Assembly (NCBI GenBank): GCA_944383545.1
Contig: CALWPY010000001.1
Span: 43,980 to 107,979 of the forward strand
Source of the DNA: an uncultured Lachnospiraceae bacterium
GTDB lineage: Bacteria > Bacillota > Clostridia > Lachnospirales > Lachnospiraceae
DNA: 64,000 nucleotides
Reading direction: 5' to 3'
In this document: piece by piece, positions 51,744 to 60,967 of the stretch
Layout of the letters: each line of letters starts with the position of its first letter
Numbering within the stretch: position 1 is the first letter of the stretch
The notes under the pieces: model-generated
Told to the model about the DNA's origin: nothing
Database searches by the model: none
The model's input: the letters and a program-made list of their open reading frames with translations, nothing else
Program-made: the position numbers and the translations under genes

Positions 51744-52338
51744 GGATATCATGTATGAAAAACTGTTGGGAGTTGCTACTGATGTAGAGCAGACTGATTA
51801 TAACGGCGGAGAGTATTACATATATCAGAGCACAAACTACAGCAGCTTAGAGAGGATTTTTGACAGTCTGAATATCACCAAATCTGATACGCTTGTGGAT
51901 TTCGGATGCGGGCTGGGAAGAGTGCTTTTCTTTGTAAGTCTTAAGTTTATGTGCAATGTTACGGGAATCGAATATGAGCCGGAGCTTTATTCACGCCTCC
52001 TTGATAATAATGCATATTATCATGTGAGATTCGGAGGCCAGAGAGAAAAGTTCACACTTCTCAACATGAAGGCAGAAGATTATGATATAAAAGAAAGTGA
52101 TAATTATTTTTATTTTTTCAATCCTTTCCATACAGAGATACTTAATAAGATAATAAATAAAATTCTGGAATCCATTAAAATGAATCCCAGAAAAATATAC
52201 ATAATATTATATTATTGTACGCCTGAATATATTGAAGCAATGAGAAAGTACCCTCTTAAGCTTTACAAAGCACTCAGGATGACTGCTTATTTTATTGACC
52301 CTGATGAGAAAGCTTACATTTATACCAATGAATTATAA
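51736..52338 (+). CDS. SAM-dependent methyltransferase
   Basis: 200 residues. Rossmann motif I LVDFGCGLGRVLFF and acidic TGIEYEPELY (motif II region). Substrate unknown. GAGGAGGATTATC precedes the ATG. Its last 47 bp overlap the 3' end of the convergent CPBP protease gene, a notable antisense overlap. Confidence 0.85.
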   Translation: MDRDIMYEKLLGVATDVEQTDYNGGEYYIYQSTNYSSLERIFDSLNITKSDTLVDFGCGLGRVLFFVSLKFMCNVTGIEYEPELYSRLLDNNAYYHVRFGGQREKFTLLNMKAEDYDIKESDNYFYFFNPFHTEILNKIINKILESIKMNPRKIYIILYYCTPEYIEAMRKYPLKLYKALRMTAYFIDPDEKAYIYTNEL

Positions 52339-52957
52339 GTATAATTGATGTTACAGTGACAACAGCCGAAACTCCAAGGAGGACGGCTGTTTTTAATTTT
52401 GTTTCAAACAGGCTTGCCGGAAGCATTACTCCGCTTAAGTTTATCATAAAATGAAGAAAAACCGAAGGAAGAACTGATTTCATATAGTATGCAAGATATC
52501 CTAAAATTATGCCGATAATTGTTGCATATACAAACTGTACCATATTGCCGTGAAAAATACCGAAGCCTATTGCCTGAAAGATAACAGCAAGGTGAACAGG
52601 CATTATTTTTAAGGAATATCTTAACAACAGACCTCTGAACATTATCTCTTCAGCTATTGGGGCAAGAATAAGCAGAGGGATGATGTCGGTTATGGATAAA
52701 TCCCCTGTCAGAGATTCTACTATTTTGCCGTATTCCTCAAATGCTTTCGGAAATAATTCATTGACAAAGTATATTATTGATGAAGATAGAATCTGCAAAG
52801 CTATTCCCAGGAACAGAGTAAAAATTACCGCTTTGGATTTAAAAAAGGTTTTTGCATTGCTTTTTTCATTATCTGTATCTCTCATATATCTGAATTTCAG
52901 ATAGTACCATGTTCCAAAAATAATTAAATATAATGTATAGATTAATATTGATGTCAT
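52292..52957 (-). CDS. CPBP-family intramembrane metalloprotease (CAAX-type)
   Basis: 221 residues, about six membrane helices. Motif 1 AEEIMFRGLLLRY (EExxxR), motif 2 GFGIFHGN (His), motif 3 FLHFMINLSG (HxxxN/D). Family members are membrane proteases; in bacteria some protect against bacteriocins or process prenylated-like substrates. It starts 9 bp after the previous minus-strand gene's stop, so it is translationally linked. Confidence 0.88.
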   Translation of the reverse strand: MTSILIYTLYLIIFGTWYYLKFRYMRDTDNEKSNAKTFFKSKAVIFTLFLGIALQILSSSIIYFVNELFPKAFEEYGKIVESLTGDLSITDIIPLLILAPIAEEIMFRGLLLRYSLKIMPVHLAVIFQAIGFGIFHGNMVQFVYATIIGIILGYLAYYMKSVLPSVFLHFMINLSGVMLPASLFETKLKTAVLLGVSAVVTVTSIILIIHWYKCKLSHQGQ

Positions 52958-52966
52958 ACCTTAACA

Positions 52967-53533
52967 CTATTTAACCGTAATTTTTCTTTCTCTTTCTCTT
53001 TCTTTCTTTATTCTCGCCTTTTCTTTCTTTATTTCTTCTGCTGTTTTCTTATTGGCCTGCTCATAAGCAAGCTGTCTCTGATACTGAGCCTGCCTGCGTC
53101 TCATCTTAGCACGAAGACTTTTCTTGTCATTAGGGTCTTCTACAGGTTTTTTGCCTCGTATATTCTTAACGCTTACTACATATATACCGCTTACCATTGC
53201 CTTAACTTCACCTTTTACAGGTACGTCCTCAAAAATGGCATCATCGCATATGAGGGAAGTAATCTGAGGACCTACTTTTGCCTTGATTATAGGAAGTTTT
53301 GCTTTCTGATATCTTTTTGGGGTATTCTCCATGACTACTTTAGGTAAATTTGCATCCTTTAAGGGCATGATTTTTTTGTCTATGATAAGCATATTTACCG
53401 GCTGTGCCGAAGCTGCCATCTGTTCCTTTTGTGCTATCTGTTTATTCTGCAGTTTTTTACCTAATATGTACAGGACTACCAATACGACGATAAGAACTGC
53501 AATTACTATGCCGAATATTATCCAACCTTTCAT
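52967..53533 (-). CDS. Membrane-anchored basic protein, unknown
   Basis: 188 residues. One N-terminal helix (IFGIVIAVLIVVLVVLYIL) then a soluble region and a very basic, charged C-terminal tail rich in Lys, Arg and Glu (ending KKERERERKITVK), likely helical. No catalytic motif. AATCAGGAGGAGAAAA precedes the ATG. Sits between plsC and the CPBP protease in a minus-strand run. Confidence 0.65.
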   Translation of the reverse strand: MKGWIIFGIVIAVLIVVLVVLYILGKKLQNKQIAQKEQMAASAQPVNMLIIDKKIMPLKDANLPKVVMENTPKRYQKAKLPIIKAKVGPQITSLICDDAIFEDVPVKGEVKAMVSGIYVVSVKNIRGKKPVEDPNDKKSLRAKMRRRQAQYQRQLAYEQANKKTAEEIKKEKARIKKERERERKITVK

Positions 53534-53579
53534 TTTTCTCCTCCTGATTAATAATTTTTTATTTCTGCAAAACTACATT

Positions 53580-54305
53580 TTATAATACATGATTCTTCTG
53601 CATTTCAAGTATTCTGTCGGGTATGCCTGCATAAAAAGCTTTCTTATCCTCTTTTGAAAGCTCTGACGGATATACGGGCTTGTCAAATTCTATAACCACA
53701 TGTCTTTTCCAGATGAGATGAAATTTGTTTGCCTCAAATATTTTATCCATACCGGATAATGACATTACTACTATGGGACATTTTGACTTTTCAGCCATTT
53801 TATAACCGCCTTCCTTAAAAGGAAGAAGTGTATCTCCGGAATTTCTGGTGCCTTCAGGGAAAAGACCGATGGAATGCCCCATTTTCATGTATTCTGCGCC
53901 CTGGTTTATTGCTTTTAAGCCTTCTTTTGCATTTTCCCTGTCCAGAAAAATGCATCCGATATCTCTCATGTAAAGATTTATGAAAGGATGTTTCAAAAAT
54001 TCTTTTTTTGCAACATAACCTATATGGCCCGGCACAAGTACCTGTGAAATAATTATATCAAAGTAGCTTCTGTGATTCCCGACGTATAGGACTGCTGTAT
54101 CTTTTGGTATGTTTTCTTTTCCGATAACAGTAATCTTTGTGCCGGCCAGAAATAAAAAGGTTTTAAAGGCGCCCCTTACATACCGGTGGCTTTTCTCCCA
54201 ACATTTTACAAGGTCTTTCTTAGAAAGATGTTTAAAATACAAGTGTACCGGGAGAGAAAGCAAAAACACGGGTACCACCCATATAACTAAAATAAATAAT
54301 CTCAT
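53580..54305 (-). CDS. plsC: 1-acyl-sn-glycerol-3-phosphate acyltransferase
   Basis: 241 residues. N-terminal membrane helix, acyltransferase block I NHRSYFD (HX4D), block III FPEGTRN with flanking LFPEG, and block IV with PIVVMSLSG. It makes phosphatidic acid from lysophosphatidic acid. 11 bp downstream of malQ, so in the same minus-strand unit. Confidence 0.93.
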   Translation of the reverse strand: MRLFILVIWVVPVFLLSLPVHLYFKHLSKKDLVKCWEKSHRYVRGAFKTFLFLAGTKITVIGKENIPKDTAVLYVGNHRSYFDIIISQVLVPGHIGYVAKKEFLKHPFINLYMRDIGCIFLDRENAKEGLKAINQGAEYMKMGHSIGLFPEGTRNSGDTLLPFKEGGYKMAEKSKCPIVVMSLSGMDKIFEANKFHLIWKRHVVIEFDKPVYPSELSKEDKKAFYAGIPDRILEMQKNHVL

Positions 54306-54316
54306 AAATATTCCTC

Positions 54317-55849
54317 TTATCTGCCGTACATTTTGGCGGTTTCAAATAATCTTGCCGCAAGACGGTCTGTTAAGGCCTCCTGCTTATAACGCCAGGACCA
54401 GTTTCCCTCGGCAACACCCGGTGTATTTAAACGGGCCCAGGAATCAAGTTCTAATATATCCTGCATAGGAACTATTGCCATGTTTGCAACCGAGCCAAAA
54501 CATGCACGTATAAGTACCCAGCATATATCGCTTGCGTCAGTACTGAAATATCTTCTCAGCTTGTCCCTTGACGCCTCATAAGCATGCTTATACCAGCCCA
54601 GAGTGGTATCATTATCATGCGTACCGGTATAACATACACAGTTTCTTGTAAAATTATGAGGCAGGAAATTGTTTTCATTTGGATTTTCAAATGCAAACTG
54701 AAGAATTTTCATGCCCGGAAATCCGAATTTGTCTCTTAATTCAACAACAGAGCGGTCAATCTGTCCTAAGTCCTCTGCTATGATAGGAATCTGATAACCT
54801 AAGGTTGCTTCAAGTGTTGTAAAGAAATTCTCACCGGGAGCCTTGAGCCATTCGCCCTTTATTGCAGTTTCCTCTCCATAAGGTACAGCCCAGTATTTGT
54901 CAAATCCTCTGAAATGGTCTATCCTTAAGAAATCAGTAAGAGTAAGCTGATATTTAATTCTGTCAAACCACCATTCATAACCGGTCTTTGTATGTTCTTC
55001 CCAGTTATAAAGAGGATTTCCCCATAACTGTCCGGTAGCCGAAAAATAGTCAGGCGGAACACCTGCAACTACAGTAGGATAGCCGTCTTCATCCAGCATA
55101 AAAAGCTCTTTATGGGTCCAGACATCAACGCTGTCCATTGCAACGAATATTGGAATATCGCCTATAATGGAAATGCCTTTATCGTTGGCATATTCCTTTA
55201 AATCCATCCATTCATGGTAAAATAAAAACTGTATAAATTTATAGTATCCTATTTCGGACTCCAGTTTTTCGGTCCATTCGGCTTTTTGCTTTTCATCAGG
55301 GTCCTTAAGGCTGTCCTCCCACATATACCAGGGGTCTCCGTTATGGTAGTCCTTGCCTGCCATAAACAGTGCATAGTCATCAAGCCATTTTGTGTTATTC
55401 AGGAAATCATTATAACTCTGCATGAGTTCTTCGTCTGAGGAAAAACCATCCTGATATTCTTTGTCCTTAAAACGATCATAAGCTTTTTTAAGAAGTTCTG
55501 TTTTAAATTCAATTAATTCTCCATAACTGATATCTTCAGGATTCCACTGAGGCATATCATAAAAATCGCTGTCCATAAGAAGCCTTAATTCTTTAAGATG
55601 GTCAATGCTTATGATTAAAGGCTGACCTGCAAAGGCAGAAAAAGGCTGGTAAGGAGAGTCTCCAAAACCCGTGTGTCCCAGAGGGAGCACCTGCCATGTG
55701 TTGAGTCCTGATTTAACAAGAAAATCTATAAAGTCGTAGGCCGGTTTTCCTAAGTCTCCGATTCCGTACGGACCGGGAAATGAGGTGGGATGCAGTAGGA
55801 TTCCCGCGTACTTTTTGGGCTTTATCTCTGCATTTAAGCTTTCGTCCAT
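54317..55849 (-). CDS. malQ: 4-alpha-glucanotransferase
   Basis: 510 residues, full GH77. GILLHPTSFPGPYGIGDLG at the N terminus, catalytic FLRIDHFRGFDKYW (nucleophile Asp), IIAEDLGQI (acid/base Glu region) and YTGTHDNDTT. It transfers 1,4-glucan segments in starch/glycogen and maltodextrin use. Leads a minus-strand unit with plsC. CAGGAGGTAAATTTC ribosome site. Confidence 0.97.
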   Translation of the reverse strand: MDESLNAEIKPKKYAGILLHPTSFPGPYGIGDLGKPAYDFIDFLVKSGLNTWQVLPLGHTGFGDSPYQPFSAFAGQPLIISIDHLKELRLLMDSDFYDMPQWNPEDISYGELIEFKTELLKKAYDRFKDKEYQDGFSSDEELMQSYNDFLNNTKWLDDYALFMAGKDYHNGDPWYMWEDSLKDPDEKQKAEWTEKLESEIGYYKFIQFLFYHEWMDLKEYANDKGISIIGDIPIFVAMDSVDVWTHKELFMLDEDGYPTVVAGVPPDYFSATGQLWGNPLYNWEEHTKTGYEWWFDRIKYQLTLTDFLRIDHFRGFDKYWAVPYGEETAIKGEWLKAPGENFFTTLEATLGYQIPIIAEDLGQIDRSVVELRDKFGFPGMKILQFAFENPNENNFLPHNFTRNCVCYTGTHDNDTTLGWYKHAYEASRDKLRRYFSTDASDICWVLIRACFGSVANMAIVPMQDILELDSWARLNTPGVAEGNWSWRYKQEALTDRLAARLFETAKMYGR

Positions 55850-55910
55850 TGAAATTTACCTCCTGATGTCATGTTTCTGCTTTATAAAATAATAAAATCA
55901 CACTATTTTT

Positions 55911-55939
55911 ATTATACATAAGGACAAAGTAAAAAACAA
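55911..55939 (-). promoter_or_regulatory. Sigma-A promoter of malQ-plsC
   Basis: Minus strand TTGTTT (55939-55934), 17-bp spacer, TATAAT (55916-55911). Confidence 0.75.
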
Positions 55940-55966
55940 CCCAAAAATAAGGATATTGAAAGGGTT

Positions 55967-56743
55967 TTAAGCCTCATTCAATCTGTAAAGATTCATTGCA
56001 TTTCTGTAAGTTATTTCAGCAACTTCATCCTCGCTGATGTTTTTAATTTTTGAAATTTCTGAGACCACATGAGGGAGGTAAAGCGAAGAATTTCTGTGTC
56101 CCCTGTGCGGCTCGGGTGCAAGATAAGGAGAATCCGTTTCCAGGACAATTTTATCTATAGGAAGATACTCTACGGTTTCTTTCAGCTTTTTGCCGTTTTT
56201 AAAAGTGATGACACCGCCAATGCCAAAATAAAACTCCATATCCAGAAATGTTTTTGCAAGCTCCTTTGAATATGAATAGCAGTGCACTACACCGCCTATG
56301 GATGCGGCATTTTCTGATTTCATGATATCTATAGTATCCTGTGCGGCATCCCTGCTGTGTATTACAACGGGCAGTTTGAGCTCCCTTGCAAGCTCAAGCT
56401 GTCTTATAAACCATTTTTTCTGGTTGTCCCTGTCTGTTCCGTCATAGTGGTAATCAAGTCCTATTTCCCCTATTGCTTTTATTTTGTCGTGTTTTGTCAT
56501 GTCTCTTATTAGCTCTGTGTCATTTTCTGTCATATTGTCTGTCTCGCTTGGATGAACTCCCACTGCCCCATATATAAAATCATATTTTTTTGTCAGATAT
56601 ACGGTGTATTTTGACGATTTTATGCTTGCCCCTATATTTACTATTTTGTCAATTCCGCTTTCTTTCATTCGGGAAAGTAAATCTTCTCTGTCCGTGTCAA
56701 ATGCTTCGTCATCATAATGAGCATGTGTTTCAAATATTTTCAT
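55967..56743 (-). CDS. tatD: TatD-family metal-dependent hydrolase/DNase
   Basis: 258 residues from ATG 56743; upstream codons in frame would add an AT-rich hydrophobic stretch without a ribosome site. Metal ligands: FETHAHYDD (HxH), IGEIGLDYHYD (Glu), VIHSRDA (His), VVHCYSYS (His), LETDSPYLAPEPHRG (Asp). 3'-5' exonuclease / DNA and peptide quality-control roles known in the family. Confidence 0.95.
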   Translation of the reverse strand: MKIFETHAHYDDEAFDTDREDLLSRMKESGIDKIVNIGASIKSSKYTVYLTKKYDFIYGAVGVHPSETDNMTENDTELIRDMTKHDKIKAIGEIGLDYHYDGTDRDNQKKWFIRQLELARELKLPVVIHSRDAAQDTIDIMKSENAASIGGVVHCYSYSKELAKTFLDMEFYFGIGGVITFKNGKKLKETVEYLPIDKIVLETDSPYLAPEPHRGHRNSSLYLPHVVSEISKIKNISEDEVAEITYRNAMNLYRLNEA

Positions 56744-56956
56744 TTTACATACCACCTTCAACAGTTTTATAAATTTTGCGTCGATTTTTCTGAAAAGAAT
56801 ATATATAATATAAAAATACTCAATATAAGTTTGCAAGTCAAACATTTTATTTGTCTAAAAAACAAGTGGAATTTTAGTAAAAATTACGTTTAAAATAAAA
56901 ACAACAAATCACATTTTGAACACAATTTAGACACAATTAATGGCTATACTAAACAC

Positions 56957-57047
56957 TGTAGAGCTTTTCATATATTTGAATCCTCTCTCCCCTCATAACA
57001 AGTGACAAACAAATCCCTCCCCGGTTTAGTTGTCACTTGTTTTTTTT
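56957..57047 (+). ncRNA. Candidate small RNA with C-rich anti-Shine-Dalgarno stretches
   Basis: A strong terminator (56997-57047) ends no protein gene: tatD reads the other way and the aminotransferase has its own promoter after it. A TATACT at 56945-56950 could start an RNA near 56957, but I see no good -35. The transcript would carry CCTCTCTCCCCTC (56982-56994) and, in the terminator loop, AATCCCTCCCCGG (57011-57023). The 56744-57124 gap (381 bp) holds this unit and the aminotransferase promoter, and no coding region I can support. Confidence 0.45.
56997..57047 (+). terminator. Orphan intrinsic terminator
   Basis: AACAAGTGACAA (56997-57008) and TTGTCACTTGTT (57030-57041), a perfect 12-bp stem, 21-nt loop, then T to 57047. 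Confidence 0.9.
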
Positions 57048-57048
57048 C

Positions 57049-57076
57049 TTGTATTTTTCTAATATTCATTTATAAT
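57049..57076 (+). promoter_or_regulatory. Sigma-A promoter of the aminotransferase
   Basis: TTGTAT (57049-57054), 16-bp spacer, TATAAT (57071-57076), directly after the orphan terminator. Confidence 0.7.
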
Positions 57077-57124
57077 CATTATAGACATTTCATGAAAAAT
57101 ATATTTAATAATCAGGAGGTACGT

Positions 57125-58312
57125 ATGATTTCAGAATTTTATAAAGATATGACAGGTAAAGGCTCTGTTATAAGAGAGTTTTTTGCATACAGCATGGAGA
57201 GGGCAAAAGTAGTAGGAAGTGAAAATGTATATAATTTTTCTTTGGGTAATCCTTCTGTGCCTGCACCTGAAAATTTTACAAAAGCTATGGAGAACCTGCT
57301 TGCAAATGAGGAGCCTGTGCACCTTCACGGCTACAGTCCTACACTTGGTATAGATTCTACCAGAAAGGCTATTGCAGATTCCCTTAACAGAAGATTTGGA
57401 ATGAATTACGGCCCTGAGCATATTTTCCCGACAACGGGAGCTGCAGGTGCTTTGTCTCATGCCATGAGATGCGTAGTGAAAGAGGGTGACGAGGTAATTA
57501 CCTTTGCGCCTTATTTCCCTGAATATATACCTTATGTGAACGGAACAGGAGCAACTCTTAAGGTTGTCCCGGCAGACACATCATCCTTTCAGATAAATTT
57601 TGAAGAATTTGAAAAGATGATGAATGAGAAGGTTTCGGCGGTGCTTATAAACTCACCGAATAATCCTTCAGGTATCGTATATACTACACAGACCATTGAC
57701 AGACTTGCGGAAATACTTTTAAGAAAGCAGGAGGAATACGGACATGAAATCTTCCTCATTTCAGACGAGCCTTACAGGGAAATAATTTTTGCAGGAGCAG
57801 ACGCTCCGTTTATATCAGCTCATTATGATAATTCAATATGCTGTTATTCTTTCAGTAAGTCCCTCTCTATTCCGGGAGAAAGACTCGGATATGTAGCTGT
57901 AAATCCAAAAGCTAAGGATGCGGAATATATTGTTCCTATGTGCGGACAGATTTCCAGATTTACAGGACATAACTGTCCTCCGTCAATTATACAGCTTGCA
58001 GTGGAGAGAGTTATAGATGAGACAAGTGATTTGTCCATTTATGAGACAAACAAAAATCTTCTTTACAAGGCACTCACTGATATTGGTTATAAGTGCGTGG
58101 AGCCAAACGGAACATTTTACATGTTCCCACAGTCGCTTATTCCTGATGCAAATGAATTCTGCTGGAGAGCGGCTAAGGAGTTTGATTTGATTCTTGTTCC
58201 GGGTGACAGCTTTGAGTGTAAGGGACATTTCAGAATTGCATACTGTGTACAGACTGAAATGATTGAAAAAGCAATTCCTCTCTTTAAAAAGCTTTATGAT
58301 TTATACTGCTAA
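57125..58312 (+). CDS. PLP-dependent class I/II aminotransferase (aspartate-type)
   Basis: 395 residues from ATG 57125, after ATCAGGAGGTACGT; upstream codons run through the leader region. PLP features: INSPNNPSGIVY, ISDEPYREIIF and the Schiff-base lysine in YSFSKSLSIPGERLGY. Amino-donor specificity cannot be read; many such enzymes act on aspartate or aromatic amino acids. Monocistronic start, maf follows 13 bp later. Confidence 0.92.
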   Translation: MISEFYKDMTGKGSVIREFFAYSMERAKVVGSENVYNFSLGNPSVPAPENFTKAMENLLANEEPVHLHGYSPTLGIDSTRKAIADSLNRRFGMNYGPEHIFPTTGAAGALSHAMRCVVKEGDEVITFAPYFPEYIPYVNGTGATLKVVPADTSSFQINFEEFEKMMNEKVSAVLINSPNNPSGIVYTTQTIDRLAEILLRKQEEYGHEIFLISDEPYREIIFAGADAPFISAHYDNSICCYSFSKSLSIPGERLGYVAVNPKAKDAEYIVPMCGQISRFTGHNCPPSIIQLAVERVIDETSDLSIYETNKNLLYKALTDIGYKCVEPNGTFYMFPQSLIPDANEFCWRAAKEFDLILVPGDSFECKGHFRIAYCVQTEMIEKAIPLFKKLYDLYC

Positions 58313-58325
58313 GGGAAATTGACAT

Positions 58326-58940
58326 ATGGAAAATGTTTTGAATAAAAAAAGACTTGTTTTGGCAAGCAATTCGCCCAGAAGAAAAGAACTTCTCACGCAG
58401 GCGGGGATAGACTTTAAGACTTTGGTTTCTCAGACAGATGAGAAAAAAGTAATTAGTGAAATGCCGCCCGGAATAATAAATAATCCCGCGTCATATGTTG
58501 CCTGTCTTGCAGAGGCAAAGGCAAAAGAAGTATTAGACCGACTTTCTAAAGATAACTCTGAGCCGTTTATCGTGCTTGGGGCAGATACCGTGGTTTCAGC
58601 AGACGGAAAAATAATCGGAAAGCCGAAAGACAGGGAAGATGCGGTAAAAATACTAAAGCTTCTTTCGGGCAGGACACATCAGGTATATACGGGAGTTGCC
58701 ATTCTGGGAGAAGATTTTAAAGAAGTTTTCTGTGAAGAAACAGATGTGACATTTTATGACCTTACAGATGAAGAAATTGAAGCATATATACTGACGAATG
58801 AGCCGTTTGATAAAGCAGGAGCATACGGAATACAGGGATATGGAGCAATTCTGGTGAAAAAAATTAACGGTGATTATAATAATGTTGTAGGTCTTCCTCT
58901 GGCGGAGACGGTTAGAAGACTTCGCGGGGCAGGAATTTAA
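58326..58940 (+). CDS. maf: Maf family nucleoside triphosphate pyrophosphatase
   Basis: 204 residues. SNSPRRKELLTQAGIDF at the N terminus, IVLGADTVVSADGKIIGKPK and the SGRTHQVYTGV motif, all diagnostic of Maf/YhdE. It removes non-canonical nucleotides (dTTP/UTP or m7GTP class) and is linked to septum control. Part of the aminotransferase-maf-rsmA run. Confidence 0.95.
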   Translation: MENVLNKKRLVLASNSPRRKELLTQAGIDFKTLVSQTDEKKVISEMPPGIINNPASYVACLAEAKAKEVLDRLSKDNSEPFIVLGADTVVSADGKIIGKPKDREDAVKILKLLSGRTHQVYTGVAILGEDFKEVFCEETDVTFYDLTDEEIEAYILTNEPFDKAGAYGIQGYGAILVKKINGDYNNVVGLPLAETVRRLRGAGI

Positions 58941-58961
58941 ATATAATGGGAAATTAAAATT

Positions 58962-59831
58962 ATGGAAGACGCTAAAAAACTCAGTAACCCACAGGTTACT
59001 ATAGAAACAATAAAAAAATACCGGTTTGCCTTTCAAAAGAGGTTTGGACAGAATTTTCTTATAGACGGGCATGTTATAGATAAAATTATAAGTGCCGCAG
59101 AGATTACAAAGAAAGATACAGTGGTAGAAATCGGTCCGGGCATAGGCACCATGACACAGTATCTTGCGGAAAATGCGGGGAGAGTCTATGCAGTTGAAAT
59201 AGATAAAAACCTGATTCCGATTCTGGAGGACACTCTTTCAGAATACGATAATGTACAGATAATAAATCAGGACATACTAAAGACTGATATAGCACAACTT
59301 GCAGGAGACGGCAGGATTAAAATAACCGCAAATCTTCCGTACTACATCACAACGCCTATAATTATGAGTATTTTTGAAAATCATGTTCCTGCCGAATCAG
59401 TTACCGTAATGGTACAAAAGGAAGTTGCACAGCGTATGCAGGCTAAACCGGGCAGTAAGGAATATGGCGCCCTTTCACTTGCGGTGCAGTACTATGCCGA
59501 GCCTTATATAGTGGCAAATGTACCGCCCAACTGCTTTATACCGAGACCTAATGTGGGCTCTGCGGTAATAAGGCTTAAATGTTATGACATACCGCCTGTT
59601 AAGGTGAGTGATGAAAAGCTTATGTTTGATATAATAAGGGCATCTTTTAATCAAAGAAGAAAGACTCTTCAGAATGGAATAAAAAACTTTTCAGAACTGG
59701 ATTTTTCAGGAGAACAGGTAAAATCGGCACTTTTAGAAATGGGCCTTCCCGAAAATGTAAGGGGAGAAACACTTTCTCTGGAACAATTTGCTGAGCTTTC
59801 CGATTTACTGGCAAAACATCGTGTGCTTTGA
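58962..59831 (+). CDS. rsmA: 16S rRNA dimethyladenosine transferase
   Basis: 289 residues. FGQNFLIDGHVIDKI, SAM motif VVEIGPGIGTMTQYLA, ITANLPYYITTPI (NLPY catalytic) and FNQRRKTLQNGIKNF. It dimethylates A1518 and A1519 near the 3' end of 16S rRNA. 21 bp after maf; start codon lacks a strong ribosome site so translation may be coupled. Confidence 0.97.
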   Translation: MEDAKKLSNPQVTIETIKKYRFAFQKRFGQNFLIDGHVIDKIISAAEITKKDTVVEIGPGIGTMTQYLAENAGRVYAVEIDKNLIPILEDTLSEYDNVQIINQDILKTDIAQLAGDGRIKITANLPYYITTPIIMSIFENHVPAESVTVMVQKEVAQRMQAKPGSKEYGALSLAVQYYAEPYIVANVPPNCFIPRPNVGSAVIRLKCYDIPPVKVSDEKLMFDIIRASFNQRRKTLQNGIKNFSELDFSGEQVKSALLEMGLPENVRGETLSLEQFAELSDLLAKHRVL

Positions 59832-59981
59832 TGAAAAATATTGTATTTCTGCTAAGAACTTTGAGTTTTGCAGGAATTAAACAAATGAATATAAGAATAC
59901 CGGACACATTCCCGAATATAATTATATTGGGGTCAAATGCTTTTGACACTTGTAACATATATATGGGGAGTGTGATAAGAC

Positions 59982-60941
59982 ATGAATCAGGGACGATTTG
60001 TATCATATATTTACAGATATAACCGTGATGACGAAAGATGCGAAAATTCAGGCTTTGTAAAAGTCCAGAGAATGAGCAGGGCAAGTGATAAATGCAGGAT
60101 ACATATAGGGATGAAAGATTATAAAATGAGACCGCAGACAGTATGTACCGCTTACCTGTTCAGTGTCGATGGAGCGGGACGTGCTGATGGTGAAAAATTG
60201 AGTGAGTTCATGCTCTGTAACGGAAACGGAGAACTTAAGAAAGATACCTCATGGAATAATGTAACGGGCGAAGGCAATGCAGTTACCGACTATGACGGAA
60301 TTTTAATCAGATGTGATGACGGAGATATATATTGTACCAGGTGGAATGATAAGGACGTAAAACCGTCTGAAATCGATGTGTCGGGAAGAAAAATTGAATT
60401 TAAGGAAAATGCACCTGACATACCGGATGCTGCTGAGTATGCAGAATATACCGAGAACATACAGCTTTCCGAAGACGAATATAAGGATGAGGCAGCAGAA
60501 GACGAACAGGTGGCAGAAGAAAAACAGGATATACAGGACAGACAGACCGCAGAGGAAGCGGAAATAAATGCTGCTGAGGAAGAAACTGCATGCGGAAGAA
60601 TGATGAAAACATATCCAAGGCTACCTCTTTTAGATGACAAGAGATTTATTGAATGTGTGCGTATAGTCCCACAGGACATAGGCAGTATGGATATGGCAAA
60701 CTGGAAGCTGGGAACGAACAGCTTTCTTTCACACGGCTATTACAATTACAAGTATCTCATGCTTGGGAAGATTTTATTTGGCAACAAAGAAGAAAAATAT
60801 GTAATAGGAGTACCCGGAGTATATTCCAACAAAGAAAAATATCTTGCAAATATGTTTGGATTTACAGTGTTTATTCCCGTAAAAAACATGCGTACAATGA
60901 CTGGGAATTTCGGGTACTGGATAGTTGAAGTCGCAGAGTGA
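59982..60941 (+). CDS. DUF6128-type protein with acidic middle region
   Basis: 319 residues. N-terminal beta-rich domain (~1-130, GRFVSYIYRYNRDDE at the start), a long Glu/Asp/Ala-rich unstructured stretch (~145-205), and a C-terminal domain (FIECVRIVPQDIGSMDMANW ... YVIGVPGVYSNKEKYLANMF). I associate this two-domain plan with the Lachnospiraceae DUF6128 family (from memory). No enzyme motif. ATG after GGGGAGTGTGATAAGAC. A 64-codon frame at 59828 that overlaps its start is not supported. Confidence 0.6.
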   Translation: MNQGRFVSYIYRYNRDDERCENSGFVKVQRMSRASDKCRIHIGMKDYKMRPQTVCTAYLFSVDGAGRADGEKLSEFMLCNGNGELKKDTSWNNVTGEGNAVTDYDGILIRCDDGDIYCTRWNDKDVKPSEIDVSGRKIEFKENAPDIPDAAEYAEYTENIQLSEDEYKDEAAEDEQVAEEKQDIQDRQTAEEAEINAAEEETACGRMMKTYPRLPLLDDKRFIECVRIVPQDIGSMDMANWKLGTNSFLSHGYYNYKYLMLGKILFGNKEEKYVIGVPGVYSNKEKYLANMFGFTVFIPVKNMRTMTGNFGYWIVEVAE

Positions 60942-60967
60942 AATAATAAAAGAAGGCAGGTAAATAC

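Noticed and set aside
59828-60022. 64-codon frame overlapping rsmA and the DUF6128-like gene
   Set aside because: It overlaps the better-supported start at 59982, lacks a ribosome site, and runs through its leader.
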